Assembly (NCBI GenBank): GCA_947311605.1
Contig: CAMZLC010000050.1
Coordinates: forward strand, 1 to 10,513
Length of the DNA stretch: 10,513 bases
Direction of reading: 5' to 3'
Source of the DNA: an uncultured Sulfurovum sp.
GTDB taxonomy: Bacteria; Campylobacterota; Campylobacteria; Campylobacterales; Sulfurovaceae
Positions 1 through 7,080 of this stretch are shown here, piece by piece (the stretch's first letter is position 1; each line of letters starts with the position of its first letter). The notes under the pieces are model-generated. The model ran no database searches, had not been told where the DNA came from, and saw nothing but the letters and a program-made list of their open reading frames with translations. The translations under genes and the position numbers were made by a program.

Positions 1-182
1 AATACATAGGTGCTTCACTGAAAAATTGGATGCGTCTGACCAGTTCGGGTATCGGTATTCACGGCAGCAAGTATGTCAAACGCTACCCCGCCACCAACGG
101 CTGTATCCGTGTACCGTACAATGTAGTGAACAAGATATTCAAAGCAGCCAAGAAGGGCACACCGGTCAAGATCGTGCAGTAG
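1..182 (+). CDS. L,D-transpeptidase (YkuD/ErfK fold), C-terminal fragment
   Basis: The reading frame is open from the left edge (first full codon at base 3) to a TAG at 180-182, giving the last 59 residues of a protein whose start lies outside the window. It contains a glycine-rich strand followed by IHGS and, 14 residues after that His, NGCIRV. This matches the His...Cys-x-Arg catalytic core of YkuD-family L,D-transpeptidases, which crosslink or anchor peptidoglycan stem peptides in the periplasm. The catalytic Cys codon is at 102-104. The family consensus around it is usually [S/T]HGC; here it is TNGC, so the residue before Gly is Asn rather than His. The last residues (…TPVKIVQ) form the usual terminal strand. 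The gene converges on the minus-strand kinase gene and overlaps its 3' end by 17 bp. Family assignment is fairly sure; the substrate and exact role are not visible. Confidence 0.82.
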   Translation, partial: YIGASLKNWMRLTSSGIGIHGSKYVKRYPATNGCIRVPYNVVNKIFKAAKKGTPVKIVQ

Positions 183-1248
183 TGATTTTCTTGATGGTTT
201 CTTTCTGGTCAATAATACTCTGTGCCAGTCGAAATTGCACTAGGGCACGATAGAGATTATTCTCTGGATAGGAGATTTTAAAATAGATATCCCCATTGAG
301 GTAGTCGGTAAAAAAGCGAAGTCCCATTTCGAAAGTGATTGCGAAGATCGCATCATAGGCATAGGCGTACTCTTCTTCTGTAAAAAAGCTGTTCGCTTTT
401 TGGATAAATCCTTTCCAGAGCGCCTCGAAGACAATGCAGTCAAAGGTGACATCCTGCCATCGCTCTCTCTCCTCTTCTCCCCATGGATTACAACTGGAGC
501 GTGCGCAATCTCCCAAATCATAGAGAAGTAGACCAGGCTGTACCGTATCGAGATCGATCATGCTGATCGCCTGACCGCTTGTGCTGTCAAACATAATGTT
601 GTTGATCTTGGGGTCTCCATGCATGATTTTAAGAGGAAGTGCGCCAGACTCTTTTGCCTGCTCAAGTACCATGGCAGCATCACGATGCTGCTGGATAAAC
701 CCTGAGACAAAGGCCATATGGGTACCTTCTGTTGGTGCTTCAGTGCTTTTACTCGCGCTGTCATAGGCACCTAGATAGTGCGGGAGAATATGAAAGTGAG
801 GGAGTACATAAGCCAGTGCATCTGGAGCAAGTCCTTCCAGCATCTGATGAAAGCTTCCTAGTCCACGCCCCACCTCACGGGCGCGCTCAGGGGAGTCGAT
901 AGTGTCGATACTCTCTGCATCTTCGATGAAGCTTATCATCCTCCAGTATCCCTCCTCTTCGTTCTCAAACAGGCAGCTGCCATCCCGTGTATAAATGGGG
1001 TGTTGGGTTTTCCATAGATAGTTATTGTTCTGAATGTGTGTCGCAATATGCTCGGTCACCTTCTGCATATTGCGCATGAGGGTCTTTGGCCGGTCAAAGA
1101 CATAGGTGTTGATCTTTTGGAGCACATAGCGTTTTGAACTGCAAGTGACAAGATAGGTGTCATTGATGTTGCCATTGCCCAGTGGTACGATCTCTTTTGC
1201 GACCGTCTCCATGGCAAATTGATTGGCAATGTATAGGTAGTGTTTCAT
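166..1248 (-). CDS. APH-fold kinase resembling N-acetylhexosamine 1-kinase (NahK-like)
   Basis: 360 residues, close to the ~360 of Bifidobacterium NahK. An N-terminal nucleotide-binding lobe carries PLGNGNINDTY (residues 22-32). The C-terminal lobe has the catalytic loop HGDPKINN (His210, Asp212) and the metal-binding IDLDT (231-235) followed by the YDLGD segment. The tail has the RFFTDYLNGD and YFKI..P..NL signatures that, as I recall them, mark the NahK subgroup rather than antibiotic kinases. Known members phosphorylate GlcNAc/GalNAc at C1 with ATP in the cytoplasm. The ATG at 1246-1248 is chosen because it overlaps the TGA of the preceding gene in ATGA and has GGGAG just upstream; the longer open frame to 1341 lies inside that gene. 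It is the last gene of the ABC-importer operon, so it probably phosphorylates the imported substrate. Its 3' end overlaps the convergent transpeptidase gene. Substrate identity is inference. Confidence 0.82.
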   Translation of the reverse strand: MKHYLYIANQFAMETVAKEIVPLGNGNINDTYLVTCSSKRYVLQKINTYVFDRPKTLMRNMQKVTEHIATHIQNNNYLWKTQHPIYTRDGSCLFENEEEGYWRMISFIEDAESIDTIDSPERAREVGRGLGSFHQMLEGLAPDALAYVLPHFHILPHYLGAYDSASKSTEAPTEGTHMAFVSGFIQQHRDAAMVLEQAKESGALPLKIMHGDPKINNIMFDSTSGQAISMIDLDTVQPGLLLYDLGDCARSSCNPWGEEERERWQDVTFDCIVFEALWKGFIQKANSFFTEEEYAYAYDAIFAITFEMGLRFFTDYLNGDIYFKISYPENNLYRALVQFRLAQSIIDQKETIKKITTARS

Positions 1249-1736
1249 AATGGCTCTCCCATAGGATAGGGCATGTAGCCGACAAATCCTGTGATCTTCC
1301 ACTCCTCCTCCATCTTGTGCATTTTGTAGAGTGTTTGCCAATTGATAGGCAGGATTTTTCCGTCAGTCTGGGTGAGTTGACCTTTGAATTTTTTATGCAG
1401 AAGTGCCGCACCGTCGCGTATCTCTATCTCCTCCAGTATGGTGGCTCGGAAAAGTGCCTCTCTTTTGTCCTCCAGGCAAGAGATGGCAGCAAATGTCTTT
1501 GCCTGTCTGAGCCAATCCTCTTTGTAGGCATCGAGGCTGGGGTAGGTCAGCTTCCACCTGTCCGGATTGTCATACCGTTGTGCATCAATGCCGATAAAGT
1601 GTGTTGCACAAAAATCGCCTGCACAATATGACCAATCCTCTGCCAAAAAAGCATCGATATCTACCCTCACTACCTTTTCCCATATTTGGTACCTGTCTTT
1701 CTCCTCCGGGAGGAAGGGGTTGCTGTCATACTGCAT
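1245..1736 (-). CDS. Conserved-looking small protein, possibly NTF2/SnoaL-like fold
   Basis: 163 residues, no signal peptide and no membrane segment, so probably cytoplasmic. I do not recognise a specific family. The pattern is an N-terminal helix pair rich in acidic and aromatic residues (IWEKVVRVDIDAFLAEDW), a middle section with YPSLDAYKEDW, then alternating strands (ATILEEIEIRDGAALLHKKF) ending in WKITGFVGYMPYPMG. That resembles NTF2-like/SnoaL-type cone folds, in which a final strand reading W-x-I-x-x-F is common. It starts at ATG 1734-1736 with AAAGGAG four bases upstream; that ribosome site overlaps the TAA of the ATPase gene. Its TGA overlaps the kinase start by 4 bp, suggesting translational coupling with the kinase. 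A role in handling the imported substrate, or as a partner of the kinase, is inference from position alone. Confidence 0.72.
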   Translation of the reverse strand: MQYDSNPFLPEEKDRYQIWEKVVRVDIDAFLAEDWSYCAGDFCATHFIGIDAQRYDNPDRWKLTYPSLDAYKEDWLRQAKTFAAISCLEDKREALFRATILEEIEIRDGAALLHKKFKGQLTQTDGKILPINWQTLYKMHKMEEEWKITGFVGYMPYPMGEPL

Positions 1737-1745
1737 GGTGCTCCT

Positions 1746-2819
1746 TTAGAGAATGGCCTGTTTGGTTTTTGCATCAAAAAGATGACTTTTGTCCACTTCG
1801 TACACGAGATAGAGCGTGTTTGCATTTTCAAAGGGCTCTTTTCGTGAGAAAGCTGCACTGATCTCATTATTGCCTATGGTGCCATAGAGGATATTCTCTG
1901 CACCGGTGTATTCATGGATCAGTACATCCATTTTAAGTCCTTCTGCTTCGGTACTGAGATGGATATCTCTAGGACGGATACCCAATATGACCTCTTGGTT
2001 TTCTTGCAGGCTTGGCAGGTTTTGTATTGGAAATGCGATCTTGTCTTCTGTCACAAAGTGCGCCACACCTCCCTCTCTTTCGATCCTCCCGTAAATGAGA
2101 GAGATACCCGGAGAGCCGAGAAAAGTGGCGGCAAAGAGTGAGTTTGGATGGTCATAGAGCTCTTTGGGAGTACCTGTCTGCACAATGTGCCCTTGGTCCA
2201 ACAGTACGATTTTGTCAGCCATGGTCATTGCCTCAACTTGGTCATGGGTGACATAGATTGTGGTTGTACCCAATCTTTTTTGGAGCAGTTTGATCTCTTT
2301 TCTCATGACGACGCGGAGTTTGGCATCCAGGTTGGAGAGTGGCTCGTCAAAGAGGAAAAACTTGGGATCCCTGACAATAGCTCTGCCCATGGCAACACGC
2401 TGGCGCTGTCCTCCTGAGAGATTTTTGGGAAGTCTGTCGAGATATCCCTCGATACCCAGAAGTGTAGCGATCTTCTGTACCTTCTGCTTGATCTGCTCTT
2501 TGGGCTGCTTCTGGATCTTGAGTCCATAGGCAATATTGTCATAGACATTCATATGTGGATAGAGTGCATAGGACTGAAAGACCATAGACATATCCCGCTG
2601 TTGCGGAGGCGTATGGTTGGAGAGCACACCATCTATCAGCAACTCCCCGCTACTGATCTCTTCCAGTCCGCAGATCATACGAAGCAGGGTGGACTTGCCG
2701 CAGCCAGACTCACCGATCAGTACAACAAATTCCCCTTCATCGATCTGGATATTAATATCATGCAGTATCGCTGTGCCACTGTAGTCTTTCTTGATAGCCT
2801 TTAGCTGCATTTTCGCCAT
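1746..2819 (-). CDS. ABC transporter ATPase, MalK/UgpC family (CUT1 importer)
   Basis: 357 residues with all ABC motifs in order: Walker A GESGCGKST (36-44), Q-loop Gln82 in VFQSY, signature LSGGQ (134-138), Walker B FFLFDEP (154-160), D-loop SNLD (162-165) and H-loop His192 in VTHDQ. After about residue 235 there is a ~120-residue C-terminal extension with GIRPRDIHL, the TOBE regulatory region typical of MalK/UgpC/MsmK. It hydrolyses ATP to drive the two permeases encoded immediately upstream. The start is ATG 2817-2819, preceded by AAGGAAG with 7-bp spacing; the open frame continues to 2951 but that part lies inside the permease gene. It follows the second permease by 20 bp. All catalytic residues are present, so it should be active. 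The transported substrate cannot be read from this subunit. Confidence 0.95.
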   Translation of the reverse strand: MAKMQLKAIKKDYSGTAILHDINIQIDEGEFVVLIGESGCGKSTLLRMICGLEEISSGELLIDGVLSNHTPPQQRDMSMVFQSYALYPHMNVYDNIAYGLKIQKQPKEQIKQKVQKIATLLGIEGYLDRLPKNLSGGQRQRVAMGRAIVRDPKFFLFDEPLSNLDAKLRVVMRKEIKLLQKRLGTTTIYVTHDQVEAMTMADKIVLLDQGHIVQTGTPKELYDHPNSLFAATFLGSPGISLIYGRIEREGGVAHFVTEDKIAFPIQNLPSLQENQEVILGIRPRDIHLSTEAEGLKMDVLIHEYTGAENILYGTIGNNEISAAFSRKEPFENANTLYLVYEVDKSHLFDAKTKQAIL

Positions 2820-2839
2820 AGCATCACTTCCTTTTGTTC

Positions 2840-3670
2840 TTATTTTACCGCACCGGTGGTAAGACCACCGATGAGGTGTTTTTGCAGCCATGAAAAGAGT
2901 ATGGCTACAGGCAGAGAGGCGAGGATGACCGAGATCATGACATAGTCCCAACGGATAGAGTAGTAGCCTGTCATTTCGATGATCCCCAGCTGGATCGTGT
3001 AGGAGCTGCTGTCGCGTAGTGTAGAGAAGGCAATAATAAATTCATTCCAGGAGTTGACAAAAGTAAACATCGCCACAATGGTGATCGCGGGGACAGCCAG
3101 AGGCAGGAAGATAGTCAGGAGACTTCGTACTCTGCCTGCCCCCTCTATCCAGGCGGACTCCTCCAGATCCTTGGGGATCGTCTCAAAATAACTCTGCAGC
3201 ATCCAGACACAAAAGGCAACATTGAATGCGGCATAAATCACTGCGAGAAAGCTGAGTGAGTCCACTACTCCTGCAGTGACCATGAGCCTGAAGAGCCCTA
3301 GCACCAGTACGATAGGAGAGAGCATTTGCGTGACCAGGAGAAAAAAACGGTAGGCGCGCCTGCCACGGAAATCAAAACGGGTCATCGCATAGGCAGCAGG
3401 CGCGCCGACGAGGATGGCAATGAGTGTAGCCAATGTGCTGATATAAAGCGAGTTGAGCAGTGCATGAGAGATATTGGTCTCACTCCAGACAGTGAGAAAA
3501 TTTTCCCAGTGAAATTGACTGGGAAGAAAATGGGGAGGTATGGCGGTGAGTTCATTGCGAGGCTTGATAGCTGTCAGTAGTGTCACGACAAAGGGAAAAA
3601 GGATCACGAAGACCACCGGGGAAAGAACGAGCCAGGCAATTAGGGTTTGTTTGCGTTTGCTTCGTCGCAT
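2840..3670 (-). CDS. ABC transporter inner-membrane permease, MalG/UgpE-like
   Basis: 276 residues with about six hydrophobic spans. The first is near residues 10-33, after a Lys/Arg-rich cytoplasmic start (RRSKRKQ), matching the inside-positive rule. The EAA coupling loop, where the permease docks on the ATPase, is at about 170-190 (EESAWIEGAGR…FLP). The C-terminus GGLTTGAVK is typical of MalG-type subunits. PRNEL…PPHFLPSQFHWENF is the usual periplasmic segment after the first span. A perfect AAGGAGG lies six bases before ATG 3668-3670, inside the last codons of the partner permease gene, and the two genes are one base apart. Together with the other permease it forms the membrane channel of a CUT1-type carbohydrate or glycerol-phosphate importer. 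Confidence 0.94.
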   Translation of the reverse strand: MRRSKRKQTLIAWLVLSPVVFVILFPFVVTLLTAIKPRNELTAIPPHFLPSQFHWENFLTVWSETNISHALLNSLYISTLATLIAILVGAPAAYAMTRFDFRGRRAYRFFLLVTQMLSPIVLVLGLFRLMVTAGVVDSLSFLAVIYAAFNVAFCVWMLQSYFETIPKDLEESAWIEGAGRVRSLLTIFLPLAVPAITIVAMFTFVNSWNEFIIAFSTLRDSSSYTIQLGIIEMTGYYSIRWDYVMISVILASLPVAILFSWLQKHLIGGLTTGAVK

Positions 3671-3671
3671 G

Positions 3672-4541
3672 CTAATCCTCCTTCTTCATGGCAAAGTAGG
3701 CATAGAAGAGTGTAAAGCCTAACAGAATCAACAGCATAATCACCGAAAGTGCGGCTGCCAAGCCTATCTCCCCATCCCTAAAGGCCAGCTTGTAAAGATA
3801 GGTAGGAAGAATATCGGTGCCATTGGAGGGGCCGCCTTCCGTCAAGATCCAGATAATCGGGAAGGAGTTAAAGACATAGATGACATTGAGTACGACTGCG
3901 ATGTTAATAAATGGTCTGAGCAGTGGCAGAGTCAGTGTCTTGAGGCGCTGCCAGTAGGAGCTTCCGTCCAGATGTGCAGCCTCGTAGATATCTGTAGGGA
4001 TCGAAGTAAGTCCTCCCATCAGGATAGAGATGGTAAAAGGGATGGAGACAAGGATTCCGATAAGGATTTGTAAGGGAAAGGCAGTATCGGCATCGGCTAG
4101 CCAGCCGATATTTTCGTCGATCAGCCCCAGACCGAGGAGCAGATGGTTGAGCATCCCGTAGTCTGGGTTGAGCAGCCATTTCCAGATCACTGCGGTCATC
4201 GCCAGAGAGATGGCCCAGGGGAGCATGATGATCGTGCGGGCAATGCCCTTTCCGTAAAAATCTTCATTGAGAATGAGTGCGATAGGCAAAGAGATAGCAA
4301 TGGTGCCTGCTACCACAAAAAAAGTCCAATAGAGGGTGCGCAGCAATACTTCGGTGAAGAGCTCATCCTCTGTGACATAGTGATAGTTTTCTAGACCGAT
4401 GAAGCCATGCATCTCCCCAAAGGTACCGACATCATTCAGTGATAGCCTGACCAGATCGATGATAGGGTAGGCTATGATCACAAAGGCCAGCAAAAAGCTG
4501 GGCAGAATGAAGAGCAGTGGCTTAAGCGATCCGGACTTCAT
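3672..4541 (-). CDS. ABC transporter inner-membrane permease, MalF/UgpA-like
   Basis: 289 residues with about six membrane spans; the first covers roughly residues 8-31 (LLFILPSFLLAF). The EAA loop is IYEAAHLDGSSYWQRL…LPLL at about 185-207. The segment FNSFPIIWILTEGGPSNGTDILPTYLYKLAF is characteristic of UgpA/MalF-type permeases: TxGGP followed by T-x-x-x-x-x-Y-x-Y. It lacks the extra N-terminal spans and the large periplasmic P2 loop of E. coli MalF, so it is nearer to UgpA-type short permeases. ATG 4539-4541 sits three bases after the TAG of the binding-protein gene and has no strong ribosome site of its own, so translation is probably coupled. It pairs with the MalG-like permease encoded next. 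Confidence 0.94.
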   Translation of the reverse strand: MKSGSLKPLLFILPSFLLAFVIIAYPIIDLVRLSLNDVGTFGEMHGFIGLENYHYVTEDELFTEVLLRTLYWTFFVVAGTIAISLPIALILNEDFYGKGIARTIIMLPWAISLAMTAVIWKWLLNPDYGMLNHLLLGLGLIDENIGWLADADTAFPLQILIGILVSIPFTISILMGGLTSIPTDIYEAAHLDGSSYWQRLKTLTLPLLRPFINIAVVLNVIYVFNSFPIIWILTEGGPSNGTDILPTYLYKLAFRDGEIGLAAALSVIMLLILLGFTLFYAYFAMKKED

Positions 4542-4544
4542 TGA

Positions 4545-5771
4545 CTATCTGGCTGCTCTATTGATTTTCTTTGCAGCACTTTTCATCGCTTCCTCTGCGG
4601 ACTTTTTCCCTGCGTACATTGCCTGCAGCTCATTCTTGATGATATCGATGATTTTGGTAGACTTTTTGTGAATAAAAGCGAAGCGGGCATTGGGTACAGC
4701 TGCGATCATTGCCTGCAGATGTTTGGCTTGGAACTCAGGTGCTTTTCCTGCTTCGATAGTGACAGGCAAAAGATTGGCTTTTGCGATCCAGTCTGCTTGG
4801 TACTTCGGCTGGAAAGTAAACTTGAGGAATTTGACTGCAGCCTCTTTATTCTTAGAATTTTTAGAGAGATGCACCGCATCAATCACGCCAAGAGTAACCC
4901 CTTTTTTGTCCGCACTCATGCCGGGGACATCGGTCTGGATAAAATTGATCTTGTGCCCTTCGCTTCCGATCTGCTCTGCGAGTACGCCATGGGTGATCAT
5001 CATGGCCAGCTTCCCTTGCTTGAAGAGCTCTTGAAGATCCTCCCTGTTGTAAGAGGCTACATTTTTCTGTGTATAGCCCTTTTTGATCATATCACTATAG
5101 AATTGTGCTGCTTTGATTGCTTCCGATGCATCAAGCATGGATTTGCTGCCATCGACGACCTTGTCGAGGACTGAACCACCCATGTTCCAGAGGATGTAGT
5201 AGAAGTATTTCTCCATTTCGACCTCTTTGCCCTGTATACCAAAACCTGCTGCATCTGTTTTTTCAGAAACCAGCTTGGCTGCCTCTTTGAGTTCAGCCCA
5301 GGTTTTTGGTACTTTTGCACCCGCTTTTTTGAGTAGATCCAGATTGACATAGAGGTTTCTGGCACTGGTGACGCTGGGGAGTGCATAAAGCTTGCCATTA
5401 ACCTTGGCAGCATCGATTAGTGACTTGGGAAATTGTGCCAAGAATTCCGCAGAGAGATGGCTGTCCAACGGCTCAAGTTTTCCTCCTGCTACATAGGTAG
5501 GTACCCAGCCTCTGGTGCTGTAGATGAGATCTGCATTGCCTCCTGAAAAAAAGTCAGTCTGAAGCTTCTGCTGCCAGGCTGACCAAGAGCCTACTTCCAG
5601 GTTGATCTTGATATCCGGATTTGCTTTTTCGAAATCCGCTACGATCCGCTCAAAGGCAGGTTTGGTACTGTCACCATAAGAGGGTACCGATACCCTCACT
5701 GTCGAACCTGCATAAGTGATACCAGATACCGCACATATCACGGCCAATGACTTCCATAAACCTTTTTTCAT
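4545..5771 (-). CDS. Extracellular solute-binding protein, family 1 (CUT1 importer)
   Basis: 408 residues. A Sec signal peptide (MKKGLWKSL, then a hydrophobic core) has a likely signal-peptidase I site after TYA (residue 21). There is no lipobox, so a free periplasmic protein is expected. The mature part begins with a strand (TVRVSVPSY) and has the usual SBP_bac_1 landmarks: FEKANPDIKINLEVGSW, NADLIYSTRGW, a GKLEPLDSHL segment, GKLYALPSVTSARNLYVN, AGAKVPKTWAEL and the hinge-region GKLAMMITHG. It captures the substrate and delivers it to the two permeases encoded directly downstream. Two Trp-rich stretches (SWSAWQ and TRGW) would suit stacking on a sugar ring. ATG 5769-5771 is chosen for its strong AAAGGAG and signal peptide; the longer frame to 5882 lacks both. 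This is the first gene of the importer operon. Confidence 0.94.
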   Translation of the reverse strand: MKKGLWKSLAVICAVSGITYAGSTVRVSVPSYGDSTKPAFERIVADFEKANPDIKINLEVGSWSAWQQKLQTDFFSGGNADLIYSTRGWVPTYVAGGKLEPLDSHLSAEFLAQFPKSLIDAAKVNGKLYALPSVTSARNLYVNLDLLKKAGAKVPKTWAELKEAAKLVSEKTDAAGFGIQGKEVEMEKYFYYILWNMGGSVLDKVVDGSKSMLDASEAIKAAQFYSDMIKKGYTQKNVASYNREDLQELFKQGKLAMMITHGVLAEQIGSEGHKINFIQTDVPGMSADKKGVTLGVIDAVHLSKNSKNKEAAVKFLKFTFQPKYQADWIAKANLLPVTIEAGKAPEFQAKHLQAMIAAVPNARFAFIHKKSTKIIDIIKNELQAMYAGKKSAEEAMKSAAKKINRAAR

Positions 5772-5776
5772 TTTTT

Positions 5777-5783
5777 CTCCTTT
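5777..5783 (-). promoter_or_regulatory. Ribosome binding site of the solute-binding-protein gene
   Basis: AAAGGAG on the minus strand, five bases before ATG 5769-5771. It decides the start over the in-frame ATG at 5880-5882, which would place 37 non-signal-like residues before the signal peptide. Confidence 0.8.
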
Positions 5784-5807
5784 TGGTGTGAAATAAGATA
5801 GAAGCCC

Positions 5808-5813
5808 ATTATG
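5808..5813 (-). promoter_or_regulatory. Candidate -10 box for the ABC importer operon
   Basis: The 117-bp gap 5772-5888 is the only sizeable space between the kinase-like gene and the binding-protein gene. On the minus strand it contains CATAAT, a good match to the sigma-70 -10 consensus, which would place the transcript start about 30 bases before the ATG. No good -35 hexamer lies 16-18 bases upstream. The same stretch holds a direct repeat AGTTG (spacer TTAAAT) AGTTG at about 5819-5834 (plus-strand reading), just upstream of the -10. I saw no terminator hairpin for the preceding kinase gene, so read-through is possible. Confidence 0.35.
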
Positions 5814-5888
5814 CCATGAAGTTGTTAAATAGTTGCAGCATACCTCTCTAATAGATGCAAAGAATGGGCGCAGGTTGACCATTTGGCC

Positions 5889-6587
5889 TTAAGAGCTACT
5901 TTGAATGTGGGTCTTCCACCAGTATGCACAAACTTCACGATAGAACACTGTATAGGCGTCCAGTTTTTCATGATTACAGAGATGGGGTGCCTTGAAATAG
6001 TGCTGCAACAGTTTTTGCTTGTCCGTGCTTTTTAGCGTAAATTCTGTGATGACGGCGGCCAGATCGAAGTAGCGGTCATTGATGCCGGCATACTCCCAGT
6101 CTATGAGGATGGGAGTGTTGCGCTCCCAGAGGATATTTTGCGGGTTGAGGTCATTGTGACAAAGTACAGGCTCGTAGGTAAAATCCTGAATGATCGCAGT
6201 ATCCACCTGGAATGTAGTAGAGGCACCTTCAGGAGGCAGGGTATGCAGCCTGAGGAGTGTCTGTGCTAACTTCGCCAGTTGGGGCGGGGTGAGCGTCTGG
6301 GTATGTGTGCCTTGGACAAACGCTGAGAGCATGATGCCCTGGTCTATATCCACTGCTACAGGTTTGGGAGCGATGCCTACACTGTGTGCCAGCTGTTGTA
6401 TCTGGTATTCGCTGCCTCTGTTGATAGAGGAGGGATCAAAAAGACGCAGAAAATATCTCTCTTTGTCTGTGGTGAGAAGATAGCTCTGGTTGCTGTATCC
6501 CTGTGCTGCCATGGGAGTACAGGTGCGTATCTGCTGTGTCGGAAGCAGTGTTTGCAACATGGTCTCCAGGGAACTGTCTGTGGGCAT
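5889..6587 (-). CDS. Phosphotransferase, choline/thiamine kinase-like (APH fold)
   Basis: 232 residues from ATG 6585-6587. The small-molecule kinase core is clear: GYSNQSYLL (30-38) as nucleotide loop, YFLRLF with the conserved basic position, the Brenner motif CHNDLNPQNIL (143-153; catalytic Asp146, Asn151) and the metal-binding IDWEYAG (162-168; Asp163). DWEYAG followed by RYFDLAAV is typical of choline, ethanolamine and thiamine kinases (LicA/YcfN-like) rather than antibiotic kinases. It is shorter than the usual ~260-300 residues, mainly at the N-terminus, and an in-frame TTG at 6621-6623 could add 12 residues inside the previous gene. The ATG is preferred because it sits four bases after the TAA of the lipoprotein gene, though no good ribosome site precedes either start. 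It lies between the thioredoxin-like lipoprotein and the ABC importer. The substrate is not determined. Confidence 0.8.
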   Translation of the reverse strand: MPTDSSLETMLQTLLPTQQIRTCTPMAAQGYSNQSYLLTTDKERYFLRLFDPSSINRGSEYQIQQLAHSVGIAPKPVAVDIDQGIMLSAFVQGTHTQTLTPPQLAKLAQTLLRLHTLPPEGASTTFQVDTAIIQDFTYEPVLCHNDLNPQNILWERNTPILIDWEYAGINDRYFDLAAVITEFTLKSTDKQKLLQHYFKAPHLCNHEKLDAYTVFYREVCAYWWKTHIQSSS

Positions 6588-6591
6588 CTCT

Positions 6592-7080
6592 TTATTGTAG
6601 GTCTCTGGCTTCAATAGCTTCAAGCAGGGTAGCCTTGAAGCGTCTGGCAGACATATTGTGGATACTGGAGATCAGCTCCTCTTGCTTCTTGTCCAGGAAA
6701 TAGACCGTAGGGGTACGGAAAGGGCGCATCCAGACTTTGGGCAGGGCATCCTTGTCTCTGATATGGACACGGGTGATCTCAAAGTCACGATCTAGTATCG
6801 CTGTGATATCACCACGATGCATCACTTGTGTGAGTTGTTCGCAGGCGGGACACCCCTCCCGATAGACAAAATAGAGCTGAATCTTGCTGGAGGGAGTGGC
6901 TTTGACCTTGTTGGCTGTACTGACACTGATATGGGCATTGGTCTCCTTGACGATAGGGTAGTTGCTTTGGTTGGCATCTTGTACATAATAGACATTGACA
7001 GTGGGCTTTGGACTGAGATACTCCATGCAGCCCGAGAGGAGCCATGGGGTTATTAGCCACAGATATATACTATTTCTCAT
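6592..7080 (-). CDS. Thioredoxin-fold lipoprotein with CPAC motif
   Basis: 162 residues. The N-terminus is a lipoprotein signal: short hydrophobic stretch, then lipobox LSGC with Cys18 as the predicted lipidated residue. After a ~45-residue linker comes a thioredoxin-like domain: strand KIQLYFVYREGCPACEQL with the CxxC pair Cys77/Cys80, and the cis-Pro loop RTPTVYFLD (Pro124) that packs against the active site. The first strand, helix, second strand (FEITRVHI) and cis-Pro arrangement fits a compact thioredoxin fold. Both cysteines and the cis-Pro are present, so thiol-disulfide activity at the membrane surface is plausible; whether it reduces or oxidises is not visible. ATG 7078-7080 overlaps the end of the preceding ABM gene by 11 bp and has AAAGAG upstream. 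The partner protein is unknown. Confidence 0.85.
   Translation of the reverse strand: MRNSIYLWLITPWLLSGCMEYLSPKPTVNVYYVQDANQSNYPIVKETNAHISVSTANKVKATPSSKIQLYFVYREGCPACEQLTQVMHRGDITAILDRDFEITRVHIRDKDALPKVWMRPFRTPTVYFLDKKQEELISSIHNMSARRFKATLLEAIEARDLQ

Noticed and set aside
1249..1341. In-frame N-terminal extension of the NahK-like kinase
   Set aside because: It lies wholly inside the preceding gene and has no kinase-like residues; the ATGA overlap with GGGAG upstream at 1248 is a better start.
2820..2951. In-frame extension of the ATPase into the permease gene
   Set aside because: The added residues are an out-of-frame reading of the permease; AAGGAAG supports the start at 2819.
3353..3406. 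Two copies of the palindrome GGCGCGCC 46 bp apart
   Set aside because: Both fall in permease coding sequence (Arg-Arg/Gly-Ala-Pro codons) with no other repeat structure, so chance is the simpler explanation.
4668..5174. 168-residue open frame on the plus strand
   Set aside because: It is fully antisense to the binding-protein gene, has no family features and is Cys-rich in the way shadow frames often are.
5772..5882. In-frame extension of the binding protein to an ATG at 5880-5882
   Set aside because: It would bury the signal peptide behind 37 residues and ignore the strong AAAGGAG before 5771.
6588..6623. TTG start at 6621-6623 for the choline-kinase-like protein
   Set aside because: It lies inside the lipoprotein gene with no ribosome site; the ATG at 6587 fits the operon spacing better, though this is not certain.
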